64,000 nt of DNA from Cedecea colo (lineage in GTDB: Bacteria; Pseudomonadota; Gammaproteobacteria; Enterobacterales; Enterobacteriaceae), in the NCBI RefSeq assembly GCF_011808225.1, contig NZ_SOYS01000012.1, forward strand, positions 59,132 to 123,131. The letters run 5' to 3'. The position numbers were made by a program, and so were the translations under genes. The notes under the pieces are model-generated. The model searched no databases. It saw only the letters and a list, made by a program, of their open reading frames with translations, and had not been told where the DNA came from. Each line of letters starts with the position of its first letter. Position 1 is the first letter of the stretch. Shown piece after piece: positions 44,654 to 54,440 of the stretch.

Positions 44654-44840
44654 CGAACTTAGTGACCTACGATAGTAAGGCTTACAACATGCGAATGGTG
44701 AGACATGGTTTTCCCACGCGATGAGTGCCATCCTGCATCCGTAGCCTATGTTAGACCAAGATTAAGATACAATTCTGAAAATCACCTGGTCGCTTAAAGC
44801 TAAGAAGGAACTGAAACGTATTATTTCGATAATGATAACT

Positions 44841-45932
44841 TTAGGTGTCTTTTGTTAAAAAATAATTATGTAAATCATTTTCGATTTTTTCTACAGCCAA
44901 ATCAATCAAATTAGTAATATTAGGATTTGGTTTCTTTTTTGAATGTTTACGGGATAAAAGTACAGATTGTGAAATACTATCAACAAATTCCCAGTATTGA
45001 AATGCAGTCATCTCATCTTCTCTACAGGAACTCAACGCCTTCATCGTTGAGCCCTCATAGTAAATATGATGAATATCTTGTGAGATATAATATAATTTTT
45101 TGTCGTTTGTTCCAACCCAATGTTCAGTCTCAAACTTTACACCATTTATAGTGATGAAGGAACCTATATCTTCTGAAAAATTAGCTCCCGTAAGCCAGTG
45201 TAAATCCATCGCTGCATCAAATGCATACCATCGACATTTATCAAGATTGCTTCCGTTCTTATAAAAATTCTCTTTTATATATTTTCGACGCGTATGTATA
45301 CTCTCTGGCAACTGATTAATGGTGTTTGAGTCAAGATCCCAAAAAGCATATTTTGCTATTTCTAAATCATACGCACTAATCATGTCAATGAAGCTTATCA
45401 TGCTATAAAGATATACTTCGAATCTTTTTTCAGGCGTGAGATGAGAATAGTTTAATTTTATATTTTGAATTTGAAGCATAGATATATAATGAAGACCATA
45501 TACTGTCCTTGCTTCAACGGAAAGTTCCTGAAAATTAATTTTCTTTTTTTCAGAGTCTGGGGCGTATTCCCTGAAAGTCGCCTCGGGATCGTCAATATGA
45601 CCAGGCCAGAATCGGTGGCAAAAGTTCTGATAGGCCGTCATTGATTTCTCAACCCATATATCAGGCATTTCATTAACACCAATTGCGGTTAAACATACAT
45701 TTCCTGATTGTAATAAATTTACTAACGGCAATAGGCCAACTCGTTTTACATCCTCCAGAGTTGATGTCGATGATAATTCCTCCATTCTTTGTAAAGAGCA
45801 ATTATCTAAATTTATCTGAACCACTTTTTTCTGCGTCAAACACTGCAAAGCATAAGCTGGGGTCAATACCTTATTATTTTCATATATGGAGAGGCAAGGT
45901 CTTATGAATTTAATTTCAGAGCGTTTTCCCAT
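44841..45932 (-). CDS. Unknown AT-rich gene at the 3' end of the BREX operon
   Basis: 363 residues, no family I recognise. The protein is rich in Tyr, Ile and Lys, with no signal peptide, membrane segment or nuclease motif that I can see; a recurring aromatic stretch is KFETEHWVGTNDKKLYYISQ. Start at 45932 is set by AAGAGG six bases before ATG (the longer frame begins at a TTG). It begins 38 bp after brxL stop on the same strand, so co-transcription is likely. Base composition is much more AT-rich than brxL, suggesting separate acquisition. Candidate BREX accessory or independent defence gene; function unknown. Confidence 0.75.
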   Translation of the reverse strand: MGKRSEIKFIRPCLSIYENNKVLTPAYALQCLTQKKVVQINLDNCSLQRMEELSSTSTLEDVKRVGLLPLVNLLQSGNVCLTAIGVNEMPDIWVEKSMTAYQNFCHRFWPGHIDDPEATFREYAPDSEKKKINFQELSVEARTVYGLHYISMLQIQNIKLNYSHLTPEKRFEVYLYSMISFIDMISAYDLEIAKYAFWDLDSNTINQLPESIHTRRKYIKENFYKNGSNLDKCRWYAFDAAMDLHWLTGANFSEDIGSFITINGVKFETEHWVGTNDKKLYYISQDIHHIYYEGSTMKALSSCREDEMTAFQYWEFVDSISQSVLLSRKHSKKKPNPNITNLIDLAVEKIENDLHNYFLTKDT

Positions 45933-45970
45933 TTGTAGCCTCTTCAATTTTTAAAAAATTGGTTTTAATT

Positions 45971-48055
45971 CTAATTGACACCCAGCGCCTTATACACCGC
46001 ATCTACAGGTTCAGAGTAAAAACTGACCTGGAATTTGGTAAACAACTCGGCTGGTACAGTCGGAATATCTACCGCAGAAGACATCGGCAGAAGGACCTTT
46101 TTCGCGCCGCTATCGAAAGCAAGTTGTAAGCTAGCCGCCAGATCCTGAACAGGGTTGATCACACCACCGAGCGTCATGCTACCTAACACAACCATTTGTT
46201 CCTGAACGGGTTTCGCCAGTAAAACGGAACACAGCGCAATAAGTGCCGCAAGGCTAGTCGCAGTACTTGGTCCGGTATTGTGCAATTCGACTACGTGCAG
46301 GTGGTACTCATGTTCAGAAAATTTCGCTGTTGCGCTAACGCGATTGAGGTTGCCTTTGAAATAGTCAAATCCAACTCGGATAGCTTCCTTAGCAGAGGTA
46401 CTTGATCCCAGACCAGAAACGCTATGCTTACCATTACCAGCGGTCATCTGAGTTTCGAAGCGGTACAGACCCGTCATGCCACTTTCCGCTTGCGTCACTA
46501 AATGCACTACGCCTGGCTTTGGCATGCCAGCAGGAATTAATTCGCTGCCGCCCTGTTCTGGCACGCTGACGAAGAATTCTTCCAGCGTCTCGTTATCGAT
46601 GTAGCTGAAATTCACATCGAAGAACTCCAGACCGCCCAGCTTTTTAAGCTGTTCTTTGACTCGACGACGGGCTTCCATGGCGTAGGTCAGGCAAACACGG
46701 ACATCTTCTTTACTGTAAGAACCATTGGGATGAAGAAGTTTCAATAGACCAGAAACCGTGCGCCTTACCGCGATAACATCTCGCTGGTTGAGGTTATTAC
46801 CCAGCTTATAGAACTTATCAATCGCATCGGAGAAGCTGCGTTTGCGCATTTCCCGCATGTATTCGGCGAGATAATCTGTGATAAGGCCGTAGCGGTTGGT
46901 AAAGAATTCCGGGCGCATTTTCGGGATTTCCCAGCCGGGTATATAGGCATGGAAGCGGTCGAAAAACGCCGTGTCGATCATCGCGGCAGGAAAGGGGGCT
47001 AACAGATGGCTGGTTTTGACTAACGTCTCAACGCTCTGATTGATGTTGCCGACGAACACCATCGACGCTTTGCCTTCAATCGAATCTCTGCCGCGTGAAA
47101 ACGAGCCAGACGCCATGTAATCCTTCATGATTTGCACGCCGTCTTTGTCTTTGAAAGTGATCCCTGCCACTTCATCAAACGCGACCACATCCCACATGCC
47201 GACCAAGCCAATCTGGCGGCTGGCCATGTTGTAAAACAGGTTTGCTACCGTGGTTTGTCCGCCGGAAACTAGCAGCGAGTTTGGCGAACATTCTTTATAG
47301 ACGTGGCTTTTACCGGTACCGCGTGGGCCCAGTTCGCAGACGTTATAGTTATTTTCCACGAAAGGGATCATGCGGGTGATCAGGTGCCATTTAGTTCGCT
47401 GCTCAATGTTGGCAGGTTCCATACCCACGGAACGTAGCAGGACATCAATCCACTGGTCGCGGTTGAAGTGCGTACGTGCGGTAAATACCTCTTCCATGTC
47501 CATATTGGGCATCTGGATAGGTTTAAGCGTCATCAGAGAAAAGGGGGACGTTTTCTGTCCTTCCTCAAAAAAGTAGTTCACGGTGATCATGCACCAGATG
47601 CCACCGGTCAACAGCTTCTCGTTGTCCTTGACCATCTGCGGCGGAACCAGTGCATCTTTAATGCCGAGGTTGGAGAGCTGGGCTTCGTAAACGTCTTTTT
47701 TCTGATTGAGCTTTACCGACACTTTATCGATGATTTTGTAGGAACCTCGCTCACGAATGAGCGATTTCACTTTCTCTGCTTCATCAGGGCGGACGTAGTT
47801 ATCAGCCAGAATACGCTTAACGTTCTGCAGCCCTTGCTCGACGATCTGGTCATCGTCGGAAGCGCAGTACATACCGAGCAGATACTCCAGCACATAGACC
47901 GGGACGTTAGCCCCTTCCTTGAGCTGCTTGGTCAGATCTTTACGCACTACCCGACCACGAAAATGCTGATTCAGTAAGGCGTCCAGATCGTAACCTTCTG
48001 CGACGAGTTCCCCTTCGGAGACGGCTGGAACGGGTAAGTCATGATGGGTTTGCAT
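45971..48055 (-). CDS. brxL: BREX Lon-like protein BrxL
   Basis: AAA+ ATPase fused to a Lon-like domain; in type I BREX it is required for phage exclusion, and BrxL rings bind DNA. 694 residues. Walker A GPRGTGKSH (residues 243-251), Walker B-like WDVVAFDEVAG, and the C-terminal Lon-like domain with the HNTGPSTATSLAALIALC Ser segment and the DSGAKKVLLP Lys segment. Last core gene of the operon. Confidence 0.95.
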   Translation of the reverse strand: MQTHHDLPVPAVSEGELVAEGYDLDALLNQHFRGRVVRKDLTKQLKEGANVPVYVLEYLLGMYCASDDDQIVEQGLQNVKRILADNYVRPDEAEKVKSLIRERGSYKIIDKVSVKLNQKKDVYEAQLSNLGIKDALVPPQMVKDNEKLLTGGIWCMITVNYFFEEGQKTSPFSLMTLKPIQMPNMDMEEVFTARTHFNRDQWIDVLLRSVGMEPANIEQRTKWHLITRMIPFVENNYNVCELGPRGTGKSHVYKECSPNSLLVSGGQTTVANLFYNMASRQIGLVGMWDVVAFDEVAGITFKDKDGVQIMKDYMASGSFSRGRDSIEGKASMVFVGNINQSVETLVKTSHLLAPFPAAMIDTAFFDRFHAYIPGWEIPKMRPEFFTNRYGLITDYLAEYMREMRKRSFSDAIDKFYKLGNNLNQRDVIAVRRTVSGLLKLLHPNGSYSKEDVRVCLTYAMEARRRVKEQLKKLGGLEFFDVNFSYIDNETLEEFFVSVPEQGGSELIPAGMPKPGVVHLVTQAESGMTGLYRFETQMTAGNGKHSVSGLGSSTSAKEAIRVGFDYFKGNLNRVSATAKFSEHEYHLHVVELHNTGPSTATSLAALIALCSVLLAKPVQEQMVVLGSMTLGGVINPVQDLAASLQLAFDSGAKKVLLPMSSAVDIPTVPAELFTKFQVSFYSEPVDAVYKALGVN

Positions 48056-48065
48056 ATCGCCTCAC

Positions 48066-50669
48066 TTAAAAGAAATCATCCTGAAATGCCAGATCGATAA
48101 TCACAGGGTACTTCTGGTAACCCGTTTCCGTTTGTGCATCTTCCAGTATCAGCCAGTACTCATTACGGCGATTGAAATTCGCGCCAATCAGCTTCAGCGT
48201 AACGTCACGCACGCGTTTTTCCATTGTGTTGTTATCGCTGTCAAAGCAGATTCGCTCTTTACCGGATACCACATTATTGGCGTTGTCGACGATGAAGATA
48301 TTCAGGGTACGCGGTTCGTATAACTCACCTACCGGATGGGTTTGCAGCAGGCTGACTTTATCAATGTTATTGACGAGTTTGATCAGCGGATGGTAATTCA
48401 CAATGTCTACTGGACGACGCTGAGGTTGCTTCTCGGCAGCCGTTTTCTGCAGCGCTTTCACCAGCAATACGGGAACGCAGACTTCCTGCAGCATGGCACC
48501 ACCGTGGACAAACCGCGCGCCGCCTGAGAAATGGAAACGCTGGATCCCTTTCGGGATCAGGAACTCGCTGCTATCGCTGACGCCTGCGGTATCCGCCACT
48601 TTTCCTTTCCAGCAAAAATCATCGGCAGGAAGCTGATGGCCGATAATAAAGCGTTTGTGGTTTTTAATCGTATTGTCTGGCTTGATCTGCAGCGTGGTTT
48701 TATCCTGCCCGGAAAGGGGCTGCTGCTGGAACAGGAAACCGTGGTCCGCCGTGACGATAATGCGTGTACCATGAAGACGGTTTATTACACGGGTCACTAA
48801 ATCCTTCAGTTCAACCACCGCGTTGCGACACGCTTCAAAGGTCTTCTCCTCCGTAGATGCACTGTCACCCATGGCATCAATGGTGTTATGCCAGATATAG
48901 ACGACTTCGTAATCGCGAATAAGATCCCGTCCTTCCTGATTTTTCCATTTCAGCAGATCGTCCGATTTTACTGCCATCCCTTTATATTTCTTCAGAATGG
49001 TATCGCGATTAGGTGTACCTGAGGTGGACAACCCGTCTGCATAGACGATGTCGCCATTACCTGCCTGGTAGCACATCTCGTCATGAGGCAATAATGCCGC
49101 CATTCCCAGCTGAGTATAGCTGGGTAACACGCCCAACTGGGAACGCAGTTCGGCAGTAAAGCGTTTCTCGGTATTGATCTGGTTGCCCAGCTCTTCTGCC
49201 ACTTCATAACGCAGCGCATCGGAGATAATCACGAACACACGCTTGATTTGTGGATTGTTAAACTGTGGCTTAACCACCTCATTGTAGAAGTTCTGCTGCC
49301 GTGGAACGCCCGCGATACGCCACTCCTGCATACGGTTTTCGGCTTCCAGAACCTTATTCCAGCTCCGGCTTAATTCTGCCAGGTACCAGTTGGAATACAG
49401 CGCTTCGATATAGTCATCCAGGCTTTTCAGGATCATTGCGCCTTTGCTGTGAACCAACAGCGCGTATTCGTTAAACAGGCGGTAGGCTTGGTCAAAGCGG
49501 AACAGCTCTTCGCAGTACGCTTTCCAGAACGTTGCGCTGTCCTGATAGTGGAAACCATCAATATGACGATTGCGCAGATTCAGCAGCCGCTCAGCCTGAC
49601 GAAGTGCATCATAAATAGCGTAGTATTCCTGACGCGTCTGGCACCAGTATTTGCTCTGGCGTTCAGACAGAAGCTTCTTGAAGGCTTCACGGTTAAGCGT
49701 GGTGCTCTCTTCCAGAAGCTGCGTCACCAGCGCATGAATAATGGTCTGTTCAATGCTCAGTGTGGTTTCGCACTCGTGCAGATCATATGGCGAGCTGAGA
49801 CGATACTGGTCTTCTGGTCGCAGCGCATCTTGCATCTGTTGTGCGCAGTAATCATAGGCTTCTTTGTAGCGACGGTCGGCACGCCAGGTGACCATAAAGG
49901 CCAGCGCGGATGCTTTGCCTGACGGCGTGGTCAGCACGTTTTTTTCCAGCCATTCGCGTTTCTGCGGATCAGCCTGCGCGGAGAGATCGGTACAGAACAG
50001 CTTGAGGATCAGGTTCTCCAGAGAAGGCTGTTCGGCCTGGTAGCCCATTTCCTGATTCAGAGTGTCCCACAGAACGCCTTCCAGGTCGTGGCGTTTCAGC
50101 ATTGCCAGCGTGTTTTCCAGGTCGCTGTCGTCATCTTTTTGCTGATTAACGTATTGGGTAATCAGGCTGAACAGAATCTCTTCCGTTTTTGCGGTTTTTA
50201 CGCCAGCGATGACCGCAACCATCTTCTTATCAAGAGAAGCTTCGTTTTCCTGCTCAGTGACCAGACCTTTTAAGGCAGCAAGACGTTTAGTGCTGAAAAA
50301 TGCCTTCCGGCGTTGAATATGCTCGCGTAGGCCAAGCTGCGGAATGCCTAACGTATTCAGCGTGATGGCGGCGAAATCGGCATGGAACTCCGTACTATAA
50401 AGACGAATATCCAGCAGCCAGTCGAACTCTTTGGGAGGCACATCGTGGGGGAACCATAGCAAAAACTGCTGTTCAGGCTCATCAATTTCAATGCGCTTTT
50501 TAACCGCCAGCTGCGACTGGTCGGACATGTCGAGCAGCGTGACGTTCTCCAGTTCGAGATTACCCAGCTCTTCGAGGAAACGCTTATCGGGATCGTGCCA
50601 GAAAACGATGCGATGTTCGGCGAATTTTGCTTTAAGGCCGGCAATAAATTCCTGATTTTGCAAGGTCAC
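48066..50669 (-). CDS. pglZ: BREX phosphatase-like protein PglZ
   Basis: Alkaline-phosphatase-superfamily protein essential for BREX. PglZ domain features: VFVIISDALRYEVAEELGNQI with the metal-ligand Asp, and IIVTADHGFLFQQQPL with the Asp-His pair. I start at a GTG at 50669 (MTLQNQEFIAGLKAKFAEHRIVFWHDPDKRF), because the region before it (frame open to 50756) looks non-conserved and includes the pglX-pglZ spacer. The ribosome-binding site is weak, so the start is uncertain. Confidence 0.92.
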   Translation of the reverse strand: MTLQNQEFIAGLKAKFAEHRIVFWHDPDKRFLEELGNLELENVTLLDMSDQSQLAVKKRIEIDEPEQQFLLWFPHDVPPKEFDWLLDIRLYSTEFHADFAAITLNTLGIPQLGLREHIQRRKAFFSTKRLAALKGLVTEQENEASLDKKMVAVIAGVKTAKTEEILFSLITQYVNQQKDDDSDLENTLAMLKRHDLEGVLWDTLNQEMGYQAEQPSLENLILKLFCTDLSAQADPQKREWLEKNVLTTPSGKASALAFMVTWRADRRYKEAYDYCAQQMQDALRPEDQYRLSSPYDLHECETTLSIEQTIIHALVTQLLEESTTLNREAFKKLLSERQSKYWCQTRQEYYAIYDALRQAERLLNLRNRHIDGFHYQDSATFWKAYCEELFRFDQAYRLFNEYALLVHSKGAMILKSLDDYIEALYSNWYLAELSRSWNKVLEAENRMQEWRIAGVPRQQNFYNEVVKPQFNNPQIKRVFVIISDALRYEVAEELGNQINTEKRFTAELRSQLGVLPSYTQLGMAALLPHDEMCYQAGNGDIVYADGLSTSGTPNRDTILKKYKGMAVKSDDLLKWKNQEGRDLIRDYEVVYIWHNTIDAMGDSASTEEKTFEACRNAVVELKDLVTRVINRLHGTRIIVTADHGFLFQQQPLSGQDKTTLQIKPDNTIKNHKRFIIGHQLPADDFCWKGKVADTAGVSDSSEFLIPKGIQRFHFSGGARFVHGGAMLQEVCVPVLLVKALQKTAAEKQPQRRPVDIVNYHPLIKLVNNIDKVSLLQTHPVGELYEPRTLNIFIVDNANNVVSGKERICFDSDNNTMEKRVRDVTLKLIGANFNRRNEYWLILEDAQTETGYQKYPVIIDLAFQDDFF

Positions 50670-50806
50670 AATCCCATGTTGATTCGGTAGATTCGAAGAT
50701 GTCTGAACGCCTGGAAACCGTGTTCCGCGTTCTGACACAAGGACGCATTTTATCATGAACTGGAGGTGACGGATGCCTGAATAAGGCCAGTTTCCCGTAT
50801 CGAGAT

Positions 50807-50832
50807 CACCACCGGGCTAAAGCCCGGTGGTG
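50807..50832. repeat. Perfect palindrome between pglX and pglZ
   Basis: Two 12-base arms, CACCACCGGGCT and AGCCCGGTGGTG, around AA. It is 22 bp downstream of the pglX stop and inside the operon, without a T-run on the minus strand. May be an mRNA-stabilising or attenuating hairpin. Confidence 0.65.
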
Positions 50833-50853
50833 TGGGAAGGAATGCTATCTGAC

Positions 50854-53800
50854 TTACATCACCTCAGGCGCATTGCCGGTAATGGCTTTTACATCTGCCA
50901 GCAGATCGCCAAATTTACCGTAGTTAACCTTAACGCCGTCGTCGAGATCAATACTGATTCTCATATCAGCATAGTGACGCAGGCGATCGTCGAAGCTGCG
51001 CAGTTCGTTGAATTTCTTGCTCAGATTGTCGCGATCGCGCTTCAAACGGGTGGCTTCGCCGCCGGAGGCACCATCGACCTGTTCGTTCAGGCGATCGATA
51101 TTGGCCTGGTAGCGTGCCAGCAGCGGCACCACATATTCGGTACGCATTCTCGCCAGCGTCGCGTCGTTGTAGCGATGCAGATAGACCAGGCACTCGAACG
51201 CTTTCTCTTTACCGGAGCTGAACAGCCAGTAGATCGGGCGCTTTTTATACATCTTCAGATGATCTTTCCAGAACCGGGTGGAAAGATAGCGACGGATGGT
51301 ATCCAGCGCAGATTCGCCTTTTTTAGGACTGATCGCGTATAAACAGAGACTTTCAGCGATAAAATCGAGGTTTCCCTGCAAATGTTCTTCGCCCCAGACG
51401 GTGCGGACAAACTCTTTAACGCGAGAGGTGACGTCATCGTCAAACCACTCGTCATCCATCAGAGGCAGGATGCCGTCTTTATCGGCAGGGAAGGTTTTGT
51501 AGGCACCTTCAGCGACCAGTTCAGCAAAGCCTTTGTTGCCTTCGTGGGCGTAGACCAGGCCTTCGCGATCGAGGGAGTAGCGGCCCATCATGCAGCCGAT
51601 GGAAAAACTTAATAAATTAAAGATATTGAAAATGCAATTAACAATTGAACTTTCCCTTGGCTCAAATGAAACATTCAGAGCTTGGGAAATTATTATATCG
51701 ATGTTTTTTTCAATTTTTTCTTTTTCAGTGATTTCATTTTTTATATATATGTCAATATCATTCAATGAACTCATTAAAACATTTTTTGTTAAATGAAATG
51801 TCGGTGATGTTTCATTTAAGGAATATAGTTTTTTCTCGAGACTGACAGCACTCTTTCCAAGAGTACCTAACTCTTTTTTCTGTTCTTCGGTTAGTGCAAG
51901 TGGTAATGAAAGCAAACTTTCAATTTTAATTCTTGGTGATGGTGAGTAAGCTTTTAGAAAAACTTGAGCTTGCTCTGAATTTAAATAAGCAAGAATATAA
52001 TATAAATCCCCATCTGAAAATGCCATAGACCCCGTGGTATCAAATAAATATCCATGTTCAACGTACCTAAAGGATAAACCTCCATTACTGAAAGCTGACC
52101 ATGTTATGCCCTCTTTTAAAGAGTACTCACCATTATAATTATGAGATCTAACTCTCCCTGAAACAATATCTTTATGATTTTTTATTTCTTCGCCATCTTT
52201 TTCCCAATTAACAACCCATTCGTTATTGCCATACCACTTTCTGGCTTCTCCTCCTTTTTGATAAGGATACCATTTATTACTATCTTGTTTTAAATTATAT
52301 ATTTTTCTATTATTTACTTCCCACCAAAATCGCAGGAATCTATCATTGTCAGCAGTGGTCATGCCTTCCCTAGCATCCAAATAGGAAGACAATGGATTGT
52401 ATTCTTGGAAGAAATCCACTTGGCGCTTTGTTAATTTAAATGCTAGTTCTTGATTTGGGAGTTTATTAAAATAAACTAATGGCTTATTTATACTGTTACT
52501 TTTTATACTTGAGGGATCGTAACAAGAAGGTGTATTTTCAATACTTTTGTAGCTACATGAATACAGTTCTAATTTTTCATTGCAGATAATAAATGCAGAT
52601 GTTTGGAAAGAGATTCCCATAACACCATTATCCATATGTAGTAAGTTTTCAACATATGCATTAGAAAACAGATCACGTCTCAATTTGGTGAAGTTAGACA
52701 AATACATCCATGTATGCATGGTAACGTATGCTATACGAGAATAGTTCTTAGCGAGTCCTTTTCCGGCGAGAAGAAAAGCTGAATAAAGATCAGATTTACC
52801 ATAATTATAAAAATCCGAAATGAATTTTTTTAAAGTTGGGTATAAAAAATTACTACCCATATACGGCGGATTCGCCACTACCGCATCATACCGCTGCGCC
52901 AGTATCCACGCCTGCTGAATATACGGAATAAACACCTTCGCCGCAGTCTTCTGCTGGAAATCGCCTTTCTGCTCAAGGCGATATAGCGCATCGAGAAACG
53001 CCTTCAGCTCCGCTTCCTCTTCCTGCTGCACCTGAATCAGTGAGCCCAGCGTTTTGGCGTTCACAAAGCGTTTCAACGTGCACATTAGCAGCTGATATTC
53101 GGCGCTGTCGGTATGGGGCAATGCGGTATTTTCGGCAAACATATCTCCCATACTGCCGGTCTGGTTCTGCTGGTGGAAGTTCAGCTGCTGCCACAGCTTA
53201 GCAATATCCAGATGCAGGCTTTCCTGCAGGGAAAGAATATTCAGGCGCACGTCGCGGGTGAATATCCGGCGGTCATCCTGACGGGCCATCATTAATAATG
53301 CAAAGCCGGAAAGCTGGGCAGCACGGTCGTCAATGTCGAGACCAAAAATATTATTTTCCAGAATCAGCTGTGGAATATCACGGGCGCGATAGCCGCGCTC
53401 TTCGTAGATATTTTTCAGCACGTTATAGGCTTCAATCAGAATATGCCCTGAGCCGCAGGCCGGGTCGAGCACCTTGATGCTTTCCGGTTCAATGCTGGCA
53501 GGCGTTATGGCTGCCAGCTGTGCCTGTACTTCTGGCGTCTGTTCAGCTGGCTCAATGTAGTAGTCCATTTTGCCTTTCAGCGGGGAATCCGGGTAGGTCT
53601 GTAACCACTGGCGACCGACGGAGTTCTGCACCAGGTACTGCACAATCCAGTTTGGGGTGAACAGCTGGGTGGCGGCAGGGATATCTTCGCTCTTTACCAC
53701 CTTGCCAATAACGGCCTCTTTTTTCTCGGAGATATAAAACTGATACAGCCAGCCGATAACCTCAACGTCATCCCAGTCTTCAGGTGGAATACCGTCCACC

Positions 53801-54396
53801 AGACCGCGCAGAATGGAGTCGGTGCGGGTCAGGTTATCCGGCAACAGCAGTTCGGCTTCATCATCGACGGCTTCAAACAGGAACGGCATCGCGCGGTGCA
53901 GGGCATGGCACTGTGCCAGCAGCAATTCACGGTAGATGGCTTCGTCATGGTTGCCGGAAAGCTTCATCTCGACCAGCTGCGCTTTTTTCTCCGGCAGCAG
54001 CGCTTCCGCCACTTCCGGCACATGGTCCAGCACTTCAAAGCCGGTTGGATTATCCGGGTGCGAGAGCATGCGGAAACCGTGGTCAAGGTATCCCTGGATC
54101 TCCATATAGCGAATGGCGCACAGGCGGTTGAACCAGGTATAGGCACAATGTTCAACCAGCACGTCAAAGCCCTGTTCCTGTGCGCGTTTAACCAGACGAT
54201 CGCGGCGGGTGAGGGTGGATTTGGGGTAGTCGAACTGACCATAGCGCACGGTCTCGCCGACGATCTCGGCATCAGCAATTTGCAGAGTGCCTTTTTTATC
54301 GACGGAAACCCCCAGCGTGGTTAGCTTCTGGATAACAGCATCGCGGAACTGGTTACGGGCCTGTGGAGCGTATTTTTTGATGTTATTGGTATTCAT
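50854..54396 (-). CDS. pglX: BREX adenine-specific DNA methyltransferase PglX
   Basis: N6-adenine methyltransferase that marks self DNA and gives the BREX site specificity. 1180 residues; SAM motif DPACGSGHIL near residue 310 and catalytic NPPYMGSNF near residue 508. From about residue 512 to 930 (51600-52860) the DNA becomes markedly AT-rich and Lys/Asn/Ser-rich, then returns to normal; this segment covers the region after the catalytic motif where target recognition is expected. Reading frame is intact. Confidence 0.95.
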   Translation of the reverse strand: MNTNNIKKYAPQARNQFRDAVIQKLTTLGVSVDKKGTLQIADAEIVGETVRYGQFDYPKSTLTRRDRLVKRAQEQGFDVLVEHCAYTWFNRLCAIRYMEIQGYLDHGFRMLSHPDNPTGFEVLDHVPEVAEALLPEKKAQLVEMKLSGNHDEAIYRELLLAQCHALHRAMPFLFEAVDDEAELLLPDNLTRTDSILRGLVDGIPPEDWDDVEVIGWLYQFYISEKKEAVIGKVVKSEDIPAATQLFTPNWIVQYLVQNSVGRQWLQTYPDSPLKGKMDYYIEPAEQTPEVQAQLAAITPASIEPESIKVLDPACGSGHILIEAYNVLKNIYEERGYRARDIPQLILENNIFGLDIDDRAAQLSGFALLMMARQDDRRIFTRDVRLNILSLQESLHLDIAKLWQQLNFHQQNQTGSMGDMFAENTALPHTDSAEYQLLMCTLKRFVNAKTLGSLIQVQQEEEAELKAFLDALYRLEQKGDFQQKTAAKVFIPYIQQAWILAQRYDAVVANPPYMGSNFLYPTLKKFISDFYNYGKSDLYSAFLLAGKGLAKNYSRIAYVTMHTWMYLSNFTKLRRDLFSNAYVENLLHMDNGVMGISFQTSAFIICNEKLELYSCSYKSIENTPSCYDPSSIKSNSINKPLVYFNKLPNQELAFKLTKRQVDFFQEYNPLSSYLDAREGMTTADNDRFLRFWWEVNNRKIYNLKQDSNKWYPYQKGGEARKWYGNNEWVVNWEKDGEEIKNHKDIVSGRVRSHNYNGEYSLKEGITWSAFSNGGLSFRYVEHGYLFDTTGSMAFSDGDLYYILAYLNSEQAQVFLKAYSPSPRIKIESLLSLPLALTEEQKKELGTLGKSAVSLEKKLYSLNETSPTFHLTKNVLMSSLNDIDIYIKNEITEKEKIEKNIDIIISQALNVSFEPRESSIVNCIFNIFNLLSFSIGCMMGRYSLDREGLVYAHEGNKGFAELVAEGAYKTFPADKDGILPLMDDEWFDDDVTSRVKEFVRTVWGEEHLQGNLDFIAESLCLYAISPKKGESALDTIRRYLSTRFWKDHLKMYKKRPIYWLFSSGKEKAFECLVYLHRYNDATLARMRTEYVVPLLARYQANIDRLNEQVDGASGGEATRLKRDRDNLSKKFNELRSFDDRLRHYADMRISIDLDDGVKVNYGKFGDLLADVKAITGNAPEVM

Positions 54397-54440
54397 AGAA
54401 AATCCTGCAAAGGGCAGCAGAGCGCTGCCCTGAAATGGGG

